Shown here: in pieces, positions 1-11,959 of the stretch
How positions within the stretch are numbered: the first letter of the stretch is position 1
Layout of the letters: each line of letters begins with the position of its first letter
NCBI GenBank assembly: GCA_903813345.2
Contig: CAIIXF020000012.1
Location: forward strand, 30,345,001 to 30,409,000
Length of the DNA: 64,000 nucleotides
Direction of reading: 5' to 3'
DNA from: Owenia fusiformis
Taxonomy: Eukaryota; Annelida; Polychaeta; Sabellida; Oweniidae
Notes under the pieces: model-generated
Databases searched by the model: none
Told to the model about the DNA's origin: nothing
Seen by the model: only the letters and a program-made list of their open reading frames with translations
Position numbers and translations under genes: made by a program

Positions 1-101
1 GTAATTCCAGGAACCTACCTGCTCACAAATCAACTGTATTTAGCGTTCGGCTTTTTATCGTATAATGTTCTGTTAACTGATCTGTACGTTTCTATTTGCA
101 G

Positions 102-219
102 AACAAAGTGTACTGAGGACAAATGGGGCTTTGATCAAAACACGGGAGATATGTGGGTGGCTCGTGGATGTAGAGCAAGGTTCTGTGTAGACTTTGAAGC
201 AAAGCCAATGATGCGTTGA
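102..219 (+). CDS. Terminal exon of a small secreted GCRA-motif protein (partial gene)
   Basis: The exon follows a clear acceptor (tctatttgcag, ending at 101) and is open in one frame to a TGA at 217-219. About 38 residues are encoded, with a KCTED start, WGFDQNTGDMWV, then ARGCRARFCVDF and a basic end. The W-V-x-x-G-C-R-A-x-F core with spaced cysteines is the hallmark of the DUF3011-like / lectin-like module found in many secreted invertebrate proteins and in bacteria; that assignment is from memory of the motif. The upstream exons lie outside the window, so any signal peptide and the number of modules are unseen. The exon begins in the middle of a codon (one base completes it). Function is not known; extracellular binding is a guess from the family. 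Confidence 0.6.
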
Positions 220-300
220 GGCTATCCAGATGGCTACATGCAATGCACTTTAAGTCATGTATATTGTTTCTTTGTATATCCATACACATGCTTGTCTAAA

Positions 301-306
301 AATAAA
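301..306 (+). promoter_or_regulatory. Polyadenylation signal AATAAA
   Basis: Canonical hexamer 82 bases after the stop of the GCRA-motif exon and followed by T/G-rich sequence. It is the likely 3' end signal of that gene. Confidence 0.6.
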
Positions 307-1592
307 TTGTCAATTGTGAATTAAAGTATGGTCCCCTAGGATTTAGGCCCTTTATTGGTGTTCACAATGGGACCATTTTTCGGAAAAGATCGATCAAATG
401 CACGAGCTTGACGGCTGAGTTAGCAGTGTGCAACCATGATGTTATGCATATGAACACTATGCCTACTTTATTTTGGATTATGTACATTTACTGAAAGATA
501 TGCTCAGTTAATAAGTGGGGCAATTGACTCTTTCCTTGAATAACATTGAAATTAAATGGGCATATTGTTCCATTACGCGTTTCTTCCAGAATAATTAAGA
601 TTTAACAATTTTTTTCTTGGTGTGAACTTTCACAAGAATATTGTGAATTTAAGTTATAGTATTGGTTGTTTTAAAATCGCGCCACGCTTTCTCAAGACAT
701 TTTAGATTTTAAAATATTCCGGCTAAACGTCATTGAAATTTGAATTTTTAAAATAAGATTCGTTGGAAGATTAAAGTAGACTGTCACAAAAACGTTAACT
801 GAGCAACTCTTAAAATTGATTTTTTAATAAGAGGCTAAGATGAAGAAATGTAATAGGGTGACCCCCAAAATGCGACTATTTTGGAATAATAATAAATTAT
901 AAGAATAACAATTATAAGCATTTTTTGTCATCCCGATAAATGGAAATTGATTGTTTTACTAATATTTGTAGATATATCATGGAACATAGAAACCCTCCCT
1001 TTTTGTAATGGTTCATTTATAGCCTACGAGATCTCTCGTATTTTATGCGTAAATGACGCTACGCCAGTATGTTATAAAAATATTATTGTATTCTAAGAGT
1101 GTTACTTTCGTCAACATTCCTTATATGGAAAAGAGGCGGTCTTAAAGAGAGAATCAGAGCAGTGAAGCCTAACAAAAAATTTATTCAATTTAAAAAAATT
1201 CTGGGTTATGTCATTCCTTTCATGTCTATTTTCTAAAAATCCCCAAAGTGCAAACTTTATATCAGGAAAACGAAAGATTTTTACAATTATGTGTTATTTT
1301 CTATAAGATTGGTTACCATTCTTATTATTTGGGAGAATTTACACATATTTCACCCATTTTTGCACCTTGAATCCATTTTAACTTCACCACAATTTATTAT
1401 ATATCAAAGATCTTTTGAGAGATTTTGTATTTGAGATTTTAAGGAACAGATTGGTAGGTCAATTGAACATGATGCTTGTAATTTTGTCACCCCCATAGGT
1501 CTGATTCTGCCTTTACACTCTTTTAAATCTAGTTAAGAGCATCTTTTCAGCTTAGAATCACTTTTCAGACATTTTTGGTTTAGGCAACACTA
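307..1592. other. Intergenic AT-rich sequence, nothing recognised
   Basis: No open frame with domain character, no RNA gene and no clear repeat was seen. It separates the GCRA-motif gene from the TIR element that follows. Confidence 0.5.
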
Positions 1593-1626
1593 GAGAGGTT
1601 AAGCTACACGTATTTAACAAAACTCA

Positions 1627-1850
1627 AACGTGAACTTCAAAGCGCGCGCAGATAAATGACGTCAGATTTATTTATTTCCTGTGGGCCAACGTGAAGTTTA
1701 CAGGTTTTTACATGAGATTTATCATATTCGTTCAATTTACAGACGCGTATTCAAACAAAGCATGAACGTGTACTTCTATGCGCGCGCAGGAAAATGACGT
1801 CAGATTAGTCTACTTTCTATAGGTAAGCGTGAAAGTTACAGGTTTTTTAC
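1627..1850 (+). repeat. Duplicated subterminal module with TGACGTCA
   Basis: Two degenerate copies about 130 bp apart (about 1627-1710 and 1757-1850) share ACGTG followed by CTTC, then GCGCGCGCAG, ATGACGTCAGAT, then CGTGAA and ACAGGTTTTT. The 8-bp palindrome TGACGTCA is a CRE/ATF-type site. Related modules occur near the left end of the element at 16,293. They may be transposase binding modules or may carry promoter activity; that is inference. Confidence 0.6.
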
Positions 1851-2969
1851 GTGTAGATGAGTGATTACACGTCGCTCAATACGTGATTGATTTTAGCTAT
1901 GTTCTAGTATGGCCCGGGAGCCCATATTTGATACAGACAATCTTGCTTGTTACATTGGTAAACCCCAATCCTCAATTGGAAATAATAATACATATTAATG
2001 GGTAAATGACAACTTCAAATGTGATAGTTTGTTCATTCCGTACGATATAAAAAGGCATGGCCAATATGATAGCCGGAGCTTAGTACAATATGTATACTAA
2101 AAGAAATGAAATGACAACCAGGGCAAGAAAGGATCTAGTGCGCTCTCCATTATGATCTCCCCATGAACAAAAATAAATTCATGTGATTTTTCAAAATAAA
2201 TATACTGCTTTTATTATTACATTTATATGTACACTAGTATCATGTTGACCTATATTCAGCACTGTATTGATGAATGGGCCACTTATTTGGGCCAATATTC
2301 TATCATAAAGTGTACAGGGATAGAGATGCCAAACCAGGAAGTCTTTTTGTGTCTGTCAAAATCCATTTGCATCCTACACATTCCTACATCGTATCCAAAT
2401 ATGTTATTAATTAATGAAACAAAACAGTATAATCTTTGAATTTACAAAGTTGTATGGGATTTCATAAGTGTAAAAGTTGCTTTTGAAGCATTTTTCTATA
2501 GCCATTTTGTAGGAAAAAATGATGAAAATATTATAATCTTTTAATTTGAAGTATAACCTGAATCGATTGCAAACTTTATATTTGCACATCTGATGTGATA
2601 TACCATTTGTGTCATATTGTGAAGTCGTTTATTTAATTTGCAATCGATTCAGGTCATAGTGTATTTCAGGTAAAATCAATAGAAACCAATGGCCTCCATT
2701 TGAACCTGTTGGTATCCACGTGTTAAGTCAATAGAACACATCCAATGTCAAGTCAATATACCCTTGCTGAACTTAATGACCTCAACCTCAGCCCATGTGG
2801 GTCCAAACGCTTAAATATTTTCCAAAGTATTATGTGACATTGTATTCTTCATGTTACACCTAAAATGATTCATTTTGTTCATGGGGAAATCATAATGGAA
2901 ATGTGCACTGATCTCTTTAATTATGGTTGAATATGAAATAAAGCAAAAGTAAAAAAAAATGTTTTAATG

Positions 2970-3037
2970 CGACTAGATTCGAATCAAGGCCTAACAGACT
3001 TTCGAGTCCGAAGTGCTATCCATTACACCATAGAGAC
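2970..3037 (-). repeat. Degenerate tRNA-like sequence (SINE head or tRNA pseudogene)
   Basis: On the minus strand an A-box-like TGGTGTAATGG and a B-box-like GATTCGAATCT are spaced as in a tRNA. The acceptor stem does not pair, the T stem has mismatches and the anticodon loop lacks the usual T33. It is therefore not a functional tRNA. It may derive from a tRNA-Gln/Arg-like SINE head captured in the TIR element. Confidence 0.5.
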
Positions 3038-3196
3038 ATGACCTTAACAAACAGTCACCACATAATATAGCTCCACGTCCACTGACATGGTTTCAGACAT
3101 GTAGCTTAACAGAAAATTTTCTTAAACGTGTACTTGAGCGTGACTTACGCGTTCAGGTTCATGGTTTGCATTTATACGTGTAGCTTAACCTCTCTA

Positions 3197-4435
3197 TTAA
3201 CTTCTCATTTAGATAAAAACTTCGAAACTACTGTATGTTACTGATTATCAAAATTTTAAATTATATTAAAACCATCAGTATAGATAGGTCAGTATAGATG
3301 GCAGTTAGCAAACAGGTTTATGTAAACAAAGGCTCTGGCAAAATATCAGTCTATGCAAATAGGCCGTTACTAACGATTTATGTGGATATATAAGTACATG
3401 GATTTATTTAGAAGACTTTCGGATTATATAAACCATATAAAATAACTCTTTATCGTCATTAATTCACTCAGAAAGATCTAAGCGTTTTCCTGGGACCACC
3501 AAAGATGGCGACTTTTGGTGGGTACCCAGCCTGCCTAGTTGACATGAATAATTTGGACATATGTGTATTTCGCCTACTGACAATCGTAGAATGTAAACCA
3601 AGGCACTAGGTAACTGATGTGTGATGCCCCCCCCCCCCCGATCTAACTCTCTACTGAACAATGACCAAAATTTCATCTTTTGTCCACAGAACTTTTCTCC
3701 GGCTTGTTGGACACCCCACCAGTAGCTCCAAGAGATTCAAGTAAAAATTGAGACGTGTTCACATGTAGCTCATGATCAGAGACGTCAGTTAATGACATGT
3801 TTGGTTTTTGTGAGTTCATATTTAAAAAGTGCAAACTATTTTTTACAGTCCTTAAGGTGGTACTGTTTTTAAAAAAGGATTTTTTCAATTTTTGTAAACC
3901 ACATGGGAAGAAAACCAACTTATCCCCTTGTGAAATTGAGTTATAGAAAATGTTATAGTCAAAAGTTGAAATGAATAGAGAATAAATCTCTACAGAAATG
4001 TATTTTGACCTATCCACTGACTGTGATGGCATGTCTGCAACAATCAGCAAAAGTAAGCAAATCAGCAGAAATAAACAGCAAACAACAACACAGCAAAATT
4101 AGAAGAAAAATAGCACTGCCACCAATGTAGTCAAAGTCAAGAAGATTTGGTTAAACTGCATAAATTTCGTACAAGTTACATAATATACACATTTGTCATT
4201 TATTATAAAAATAAGACAATGAATTTCTATGATAATCTCACATACATAAAAGAAATACATAATATCTATGTCAAATGAAAGAGAATAATTTATAGAACAA
4301 TTAGCAATGTATAAAAAGAGATAATATTTGAATACAAAATAGATAATTTGAATTGAAGATGAGCATTAAGTATGAGATTCTGAACAAGTGAAGTAGGCAA
4401 AAATGTCTACAGTACCTTCGGGAGTGAAAGGGCCA
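3197..4435. other. Intergenic, nothing recognised
   Basis: Contains a poly-C run near 3630. A minus-strand open frame of 125 codons (3673-4050) has no domain character and low-complexity composition, so I do not call it a gene. Confidence 0.45.
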
Positions 4436-4774
4436 CGTGCAGAATGGCAAGTGATTTTAGACAGTCATATCTTTCACCATGAGTACTTGCTGGCCACAAA
4501 TTCAATTCAATTCAATTATTTATTTCATAATTCTTATATAATATACACTATAAAAACAAGCCGCTAGACACCCTAGTGGGTATATGTTGCGGTTTAACAG
4601 AAATCATTAAAATGACAACTAGACTACATATAAAAGAAAACACTTATATAATGTTACATGTAGGTATATAAAAATGGTATTAACAATTAATCTAAGGATG
4701 TACAATGTAAAAATGTTACAAAAACCGGGTACCAGTATAAAATCAACAGTATAGTATGATATTGGTATTATACA

Positions 4775-5790
4775 TTATCGATAGATGAGTAGTTTTTTAT
4801 ATGAAGATTTGAAAATATTTAGAGTGGAGCATTTTTTAATATCATGTGGTAGAGCATTCCAAAGATTAGGACCCAGATAGCGAAGGGAAAGTTTAGAGCA
4901 TTTGGGGATATGAAAATAATGCAATTGTCTTGTGTAATGATGATGAATATTAATGTTGATATCAAACAAGTCTTGAAATAGATTTTTTGGAAGACTGGGG
5001 TGCTTATTAAAGATTTTGTACATGAACTGACCAGTACAATATCTGTTGACATCAAAAATATTTAATATTCTAAGATCTTTAAATAGGGGAGCGGAGTGAG
5101 AAAGTCTATCCTTATTTAAAGCTAGCCTTAAGAATTGTTTCTGCAGTTTATGTAGACGATCATAAAATGATTTAAATGTGTCACCCCAGTTGCAATAATT
5201 TAATTGAGAGTGTATCAATGAGTAGTAAATTGTTTTGAAACTGTCTATTTGAAGTAGATGTTTAATGTGATAAAGAGAACCAATGACGCGAGAAATCTTT
5301 GTTTCAACAGATTTTATGTGCTCTTTAAATTTCAAGTTTTTATCAATAATAATTCCAAGAAAGTCAATTTTTTCCCGGAAATTTATGTTCTCATTGCGTA
5401 TTTTAAGATTCAGATTTGTTTGATTTTTTGGGGTCCAAATAGAATAGCATTGGTTTTGCCAATATAAAGTGAAAGTTTGTTTGCTTTTATCCAGTCATCT
5501 ATTGAATTCAAGTTTGCATTAGTTCTAGTCATAAGTTCATTTGAATCATAATCACTATCAAGAAGATTGGTGTCATCAGCAAACATAATAAATTTTAGAT
5601 TAGGGGCAACAAAAGGCAGATCATTTATGTAAAGAATAAATAATAGTGGTCCAAGTACCGAGCCCTGCGGAACACCACAATTTAGAGATGATTGTTTAGA
5701 TTCATAACTGTTAATGGTGACATATTGTTTGCGGTCTTTTAAATTTAAACTTTCAAACCAGGACTTAGCTATTCCTCTGATGCCATAATA
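4775..5790 (-). pseudogene. C-terminal RT part of the same ORF2 (frameshifted)
   Basis: After the nonsense codon the sequence continues through the RT palm with GVPQGSVLGPLLF, then FADDTNLL, which carries the catalytic DD pair. Around 5430 the reading shifts frame. The remaining 186 codons (4775-5335) are the thumb and C-terminal tail, with LHKLQKQFLRLAL and LGPNLWNALP typical of this group. One stop plus one frameshift in about 3 kb indicates a moderately old insertion. Confidence 0.8.
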
Positions 5791-7869
5791 TTAAAGTTTT
5801 TGTATCAAAATGTCATGATTAATTGTGTCAAAGGCCTTGGAAAAATCTAATGTTATGCCAATGCTCGTTTTCCCCATATCAGTTGATTTTCGAATTTGTT
5901 CAATGAAATATAAAATGGCCATGTAGGTAGAGTTGAATTTATGAAATCCAAATTGATAAGTAAAAATAATTTCAAAATGTTCTAAAAAACCAGTGAGTTT
6001 GGCGTGCATGAGCTTTTCTAACAATTTAGAAAATACAGATAAAACTGAAATTGGTCTATAGTTCGAAGGATTTGTAGTGACACCTTTTTTAAATACAGGT
6101 GTTACTTTGGCCAATTTGAGGGCGTCTGGGAAAATACCAGATTTAAAAGATAAGTTAAATATATACAAGAGTGGATCAATTAAAAACTGTCTTGCAGACT
6201 TAATAAGTGATGGTAGAATCCCATCAGGTCCAGGCGAGGAAGATTTTAGAAGACACATTTCTAATTCAAGCTCAGTTTTTGAGGTCTTTTTGAGATAAAT
6301 AGATGATTGAACTTTTTGAGCTCTTGCTAGGTATTCATTAAAGCATTTTTTGGATTTTGGAATCTCCTTGGCTAGATTTTTACCAATATTGGTAAAAAAA
6401 TTATTAAATCCATTGGAAATGATTTCATGATCTGTTGTTTCCTTTCCATTTATAGTGAATTTAGATGGCAATGCAGCTTTTTTGTTTTTTCCAAGTAGTT
6501 CATTAATGATAGACCAAGACTTTTTAATGTTACCACTTACTTCGTCAAACTTATTTTGATAATGTGTACGTTTTGAGTATTTAATTATGTGCTTAAAATT
6601 ATGGTTGAAGGACTTGTAAGCTTTTCCTGTTTTGCAACAGGGATTTTTCAGATATTTGGTATATAGCTTATTTTTAGTTTTGGCAGAAGTTAAGATGCCA
6701 GAAGTCAACCAGGGTCTATAAGAATCATGATTAACTTTGATAAATTTGGATTTGAGTGGAAATGAAGAATCATATTGTTCCATTAACAAGTTAATGAAGA
6801 TATTAAATGCTATGTTTACATCTTGACTTTTATAGCAAGGGGTCCAGTCGACATTTGAGAGTTTCTCAAGAAATAATTGCTTATTAGAGTCATTGAAATT
6901 ACGATAACTGCTTAATGTTTTTTTAGATTTGGTAGTATCATAATGTGAAATGGAATAGATTGGAAAGTGATCAGAAATGTCCTCCATGATGATACCACAT
7001 CCATCAATATTAGGGACATTAGTAAAAATATTATCTATAAGAGTTGCAGTCTTGTCAGTAATTCTTGTCGGCCTATATATTAGTGGGACATGGTGGAATG
7101 AATAAAACTGGTTCAGAAAACCATGTGTGGGTTCATGAGATTCAACCTTAAGTAAATCAATGTTGAAGTCACCCATGATGTAAGATAATTTACCCTCATC
7201 TGCTATTTTATTCATATAATCACCCAAGTCACTATTAAAATGTGACACATCAACACCAGGTGGCTTATATATGACAGTAATAATGATATATTTTGAGTTT
7301 TGACTGATTAATTCAATAGCTACTGATTCACACTCTAGATTATCAACCCTAAGGTCATTGCGTGTAATATACTGCAAGGAGTTGTGAACATTTATACAGA
7401 CACCACCCCCTCTTTTATCTATTCTAGAATTAAATTCTGATGAGTAGTTAGATAAGTTAAACTGGTTTTGATTTGATGCATTAAGCCAAGTCTCAGATAG
7501 AGCAATTATAGAAAATTTTACCTCAGTAGTAGCTAATAAGTTATCCAGTTTCCACTGATTAGCTAAGATACTTCTGGAGTTAAGATTAAGAATTGAAAGT
7601 TCTGTATTTAAAGACGACCCTATTTTGTTCTTAAGTTCATGCGTTTCATGATAATTACATTTGCCAATAAAGGTTTCTGTGAATTCAGAAAACCTAGAGT
7701 CATCAGATTCCTCGGCAGGAAGAAGATGTATAGGATTAAAAAGTTTATCGGAAAAAATGGAAAGAGATGATCCATATGGAGCAGTATCTATAAAGTCATC
7801 TTCAAATAAAGAGGCAAATGGCAATTGAAGCCATGTACCAATCATGTTATTTTCAGGCATTATGATCAT
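5791..7869 (-). pseudogene. Endonuclease plus N-terminal RT part of non-LTR ORF2
   Basis: The frame is 692 codons. The endonuclease domain covers about residues 90-310: LNLNSRSIL near 95, SETWL at 125-129, GDFNIDLL at 233-240 and ISDHFPI at 298-304, all catalytic-type motifs of the EEP endonuclease family. The RT begins with SSSPGPDGI, then the fingers motif NYRPISVLS, then DFSKAFDTINHDIL with the first catalytic Asp. The frame ends at a TAA directly after IQKL. Homologous residues (YYGIRGIA) continue in the same frame beyond the stop, so this is a nonsense mutation and not the natural end. The start ATG at 7869 is probably close to the true ORF2 start. Confidence 0.85.
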
Positions 7870-7994
7870 AAAATGTTATGCATATGTTTTGAAATAGTAT
7901 GTACATCTTATAGGAATATTTGCTGTCAACATTATGACAACATTATGCACATGGTCTTTTCATATTTGTCCATTGCAAACATTTCTATACAAAT

Positions 7995-8555
7995 GCAGTG
8001 GGTTTTATTAAAACAATATGTTGTGAAGTCCCCATGATACTAAAATATCAATCCAACTCTCTGAAAAATTATGGATTAGGACCCCACCTTGTCACTTTTT
8101 TGAAAAAAGTAAGGCTTATTTTCAAAAAAGAGGATCTCGTTTTTCTCAATTAAAACATATTAAAAGTCTCCTCTACATTAAATTAACAATTTCTGAAAAG
8201 GAGACGGGTATTTAAATGCGTTATAAAGTTAAAAACTACATCCCATGTTATTATCTTATAGGAAAAACTCGTGCTATCCATTGTTTACAGCATAATTTTG
8301 GTCATGGAAAATGATATCTTCAAAACTAGACTTTCAATACTAATTTGATTTTTGAAGATGTTTTAGACCCCTTGTTAAATATTCTTGTCATGCAATAAAA
8401 ATCAGAAAAGGGAGATCCTCTTTTGAGTAAATAGGTTCAATATTTTGAATTGGCATGGGGTCCCTATTCATAATTTTTCGAATTGTTTGATTGATATTTT
8501 TATCATCATGGGTACATCACTTGAAAGAAAACATATTGTTTTAATAAAGAGTATT
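7995..8555. repeat. Inverted-repeat (hairpin-type) element
   Basis: About 110 bp at 7995-8100 (containing TTAAAACAATATGTT and AAAAATTATGGATTAGG) returns in inverted orientation at about 8440-8555. The two arms are imperfect, with a 340-bp AT-rich centre lacking a frame. It looks like a small foldback or MITE. Confidence 0.6.
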
Positions 8556-8660
8556 TATGCCCAGAAAGTACTCATGGTGAAAGATATGACCGTCTAAAAT
8601 CACTGGCCATACTGCACATGGTCTTTTCATATTTGTCCATTGCAAACATTTCTATACATT

Positions 8661-9950
8661 TTTTGGCATGTTTTTCAACTGATATTAAAATGCATAATAT
8701 AAGACTAATTTAAAAAACTGTTGCAATTTAGGGGATGCTGTGTGGGCCTCTTATGAACCCATTTGCCTGGCCTAAACATGTATGTGACCTGAATTGAGTG
8801 AGTATAAAACCGGTTTATCATGAATAGAAATCTGTGTTCATGTAAGTTATATATTTCATTGTCAAGTTTTAAGGTGTTTCCCCTTTTTGTAATTTGGCAC
8901 AAAAAACATTGAATTTGAAGCAAGCTGGTCTTGGCCAGCAAATCATTAGCCCATAATTTCCAGTTTGTTAGATCAGAAACATATATTTCACTTATTTTAT
9001 TCTGTCCGGGTCCAGGATCATCCCTTATAACCAAAGTGTCCCTCGTTAGACACTAGTATTTTATTTTCTGTTGTTAAGCAAGGAAGATTGGAAGCTGTTA
9101 TTTAAACTCATACTCCGTTTCCTGGCGTACACCAATGTGGTATCGATATTACTCATATCTTGAATACTACAACTGCCAAGGAAGTTTGAATATTACTATT
9201 AATACTCGTAATGACCATCTCTTAACGAAATACTTGGTCAAAAGAAACCCTTATTAAAATATTTTTGCTGAATTGTTCCACTGCAGGCAACGAAGGATCG
9301 AGTTTGAAAATGGCTGCCAATCCTCATTGATGTTATAAGTGAGCTTAGTCAATCGTCACGAAAGAGAGTCATCGTACTGTTAAACAGGTAAAACCTGCTA
9401 CTATTTCCCAAAGGTCAATGTCATGTTACCCCTTTGAATACTCACATATGAAATACTGCTATTTGAAAAAATAAAGAATATTTCCAATAGTACGCTAGGA
9501 CTTGGACCACTAGATTCACCATTTCCGTTCAGTGATGAACTGCTATTAGTTTCCCATGTACACTGTAGATTCATGATTATAATAGACGATGACATCCTGT
9601 GGAAGTACGAATATCATACACAAGTCTATGTAAGTTATACAAGAGATTACATGGCATTTTAAAACCGGTTGTTATTCAATTTTAGATAACAATGTGGTCG
9701 AAATTGCCATGGGAAACTTTGAATAAATTAATCAAACTAATTAAACCAAATGAATTTAATATTTTATAGCAATAGTATAATGTTTCTAAGCAAATGATGT
9801 ATATATTTTTATAGGAGTATGGTATGCTATCCAACTGAGAGCTAAAAATCTTTTTTTCAATACTAAACCAGCATGGAAGCTAATCTTTTTAACCAATCAT
9901 AACGTTAAATTTACAATCTAAACACGGTGATGGTTACAGCCTACCAATGC
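8661..9950. other. Upstream flank of gene A, nothing recognised
   Basis: Two short minus-strand frames (8705-9034 and 9401-9595) have no recognisable domain and no splice context that I trust. Similarity to the gene B flank ends exactly at the TATA box that follows, so this is the private upstream region of gene A. Confidence 0.45.
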
Positions 9951-9960
9951 TATATATAAA
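9951..9960 (+). promoter_or_regulatory. TATA box of EGF gene A
   Basis: TATATATAAA lies about 25-35 bases upstream of a short GT-bordered leader exon. The same box at the same spacing heads gene B (63,003-63,012). Sequence identity between the two gene copies starts at this motif and does not extend upstream. Confidence 0.6.
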
Positions 9961-9984
9961 ATTGCACAATTAATGTCATTGACT

Positions 9985-10018
9985 CATACGGTAGGAGGCC
10001 GAGCGAAAACGAAATAAG
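9985..10018 (+). other. Gene A exon 1 (5' UTR, start approximate)
   Basis: A non-coding leader is inferred from the TATA spacing and from the strong donor AAG|GTAAGC at 10,018/10,019. It contains no ATG. The exact transcription start is not visible. Intron 1 runs to 14,092. Confidence 0.5.
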
Positions 10019-11344
10019 GTAAGCGAAGTTTATTTGGTTTCTTAAATCGATGATAAAAACTAAAGAGGTTGTCCCATGGACAAAATAAAAGTTTAGAGCA
10101 AAATTAGTTACTCAGAAACTTGACACGGTTTTGACTAAAAATATCATACTTTTCACCATCTCTTGGAAGTTAATATTTTAACGTTAAAAGCCATGCATTG
10201 TAACTTTCAAACATATAGATAGAACACACTTTAAACTATCCTGTTAGCAATCAACGTAATTTGGCTACTTTGACTTTGGTGCTGAATAATTCTGGAACTA
10301 GTTTTCTGGTTGTTGGCCTGGGTATTCAGGGGGAAAATCTGGACCCCTTTTGCTTAAAATAGGTTTAAAATAAAAAGTAATACCCAATGATGCCAGTTTA
10401 TTATCAAAATTGTTTATGTCGGGATGAACAGATTTTGGGCCCCTTAAATCTTTCGGACCGGCAAAAGAGGGGGCTAGATTTTCCAAGGGCCTATCAGTGT
10501 ATTTGCTATTTTTGCTTTATTCTCTTTTACAGTAGTTTAATTTCCACTGCAATTTGTAGCATCTGCGGTAGTTGCGGTACGGAGAAAATAATTGGGATTG
10601 TCTACAAGTACATAGTACTTTCAAATGATAATTTTTTGACGGCCAATCGTTTGTGTCATTCTATATTTCAATATAACATCCAATCGGTTTAATAATCCAT
10701 TTGATTGATAAATGTATCTAAAAGGGAACGCATAAGGTACGGCGGCCGTATTTTGGCAAGCTATGACCAACGAACGGTTGGCGTCAAATATGACTGAAAC
10801 GCTATCCCGGAAACATATTTAACGTTACTCAGGTTGAAGTCATTGTATAAAACACCTCTGTCTGCTTATGTAGCAATATTGTAGTATATATCGAGACACA
10901 AATATTCTATTTTTTTCTATTTTGACAATCAAATCCTTTTCACAATTAATTCAAGGTCCAGTTTCAGAATCTTCTAATGCTTAATGGAAAAATTGAGATT
11001 TTGATACGACAAAATTTTGGGTAATGGCAGGCATAGGTTGACTATCACTGTTTTGTACATCGAATACCCTCGATCAAGTATGGTCTTATATAGTGGGATG
11101 TTCACTGATACCCTAGCTTGTATAACAAGAATATATATTGGCTTATCCCACCCTAAGTGCTTTATATAATAGCATTGTATAACTGCAATATAAAACCAAC
11201 ACTCATCGTATACAACTCTTGAGAACGATATACAACTCCTGGATAGCGATAGCGTATACAACTCCTGGGCAGCGTATACAACTCTTTGACTTGATATGCA
11301 ACTGCTGAATTTAGATTAACCTTTTATTGATTACATATTATGTT

Positions 11345-11508
11345 GGGATAATAAGATCATATAATGGTTGATTCTGTATATCGTTATACTCTCGTGAGTA
11401 TATGATATATTCACTCGTTCCCTTCAGTCACTAGTGAATATATCATATACTCACTTGAGTATAAACACGATATACGGAATCAACCATTATATAATATCAT
11501 ATTATCCC
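11345..11508. repeat. Hairpin MITE rich in TATATCG/GAGTATA
   Basis: Outer arms GGGATAATAAGATCATATAATGG and the complement near 11,490-11,508 enclose a long imperfect stem containing GAGTATATGATATATTCAC on both sides of a GTTCCCTTCAG loop. Gene B lacks this segment at the matching site. Related halves lie at 18,190-18,315 and 26,020-26,160. Confidence 0.65.
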
Positions 11509-11817
11509 TTGGATAATTATTATGTCTCGCGAATTGTTTTATCTTCAGGGAGACGATCAGGAATTTTCCAACTCGCCCAAGTTGTAAAAAAATGACCGAT
11601 TCAGTAGACTATAGCCTAAACCGGTTTTTTGGAAGGTTTTACGTAACACTTAATGATTACTTGCCAATAGGCACGTTGATGGGCTGGGGCATCGTACGTT
11701 TAATAACTGACCTGGTTGAAATGCATGTAGATGTCTAAAACTTTGCCAAAATCAACTGGAGTTAGTTAGGTTGAACAAGCTTCTTTTATGTAAACGGCAT
11801 GACGAAGGATGGGCCTT

Positions 11818-11959
11818 ATGCCTTGGTCACATTTGCTCCAATTTTCACTACGGCGCCCGGCCGATTGAGTATTTTGTTCAAAATTAAATACAATATTGAA
11901 CAAAACACTCAATCGGCCGGGCGCCGGCCGATGGACCAGAGCATATGTGACCCAGGCAT
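11818..11959. mobile_element. GC-core palindromic MITE, copy a
   Basis: The termini are ATGCCTTGGTCACATTTGCTCC and its near complement. The interior CGGCGCCCGGCCGATTGAGT ... ACTCAATCGGCCGGGCG folds back around a TTCAAAATT loop. It is about 142 bp with no coding capacity. The same insertion is present in gene B (60,942-61,083), so it predates the duplication or allele split. Five further copies or relatives are in the window. Confidence 0.8.

Larger units (their letters stand above)
1593..3194. mobile_element. 1.6-kb non-autonomous TIR element, TA target
   Basis: The ends are matching inverted repeats (GAGAGGTTAAGCTACACGTA at the left, its complement at 3175-3194), each flanked by TA. This gives TIRs of about 20 bp and a TA duplication, as in Tc1/mariner-type elements. 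No transposase frame is visible. A shorter relative with the same termini lies at 16,293-17,087. The inside contains duplicated subterminal modules, a short inverted repeat around AATCGATT (2555-2572 against 2638-2655) and a degenerate tRNA-like stretch. Classification to superfamily rests only on the TA target and is tentative. Confidence 0.75.
4498..7900 (-). mobile_element. Non-LTR retrotransposon, CR1/L2/Jockey group, near full ORF2
   Basis: The coding strand is minus, with an apurinic-like endonuclease followed by reverse transcriptase and a C-terminal RT tail. The 3' end on the minus strand finishes in short AATTG repeats (4498-4525), as in CR1/L2-type elements that end in microsatellite-like tails rather than poly-A. 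The 5' boundary is uncertain. No nucleic-acid-binding ORF1 is visible. Two lesions in ORF2 show the copy is inactive. Confidence 0.8.
4436..8620. repeat. Inverted flanks around the retrotransposon region
   Basis: A stretch at 4451-4487 (GTGATTTTAGACAG ... CCATGAGTACT) recurs as its reverse complement at 8567-8603. These arms enclose the non-LTR retrotransposon and the hairpin element, so the pair may be the TIRs of an older element into which they inserted. Direct copies of a 46-bp sequence (7947-7993 and 8614-8660) mark another local duplication. Confidence 0.55.

Noticed and set aside
2970-3037. Functional tRNA gene
   Set aside because: Stems do not pair and the anticodon loop lacks T33; only A- and B-box-like motifs remain.
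3673-4050. 125-codon minus-strand open frame
   Set aside because: Low-complexity composition, no domain signature, no splice or start context; frame length is expected by chance in AT-rich DNA of this size.
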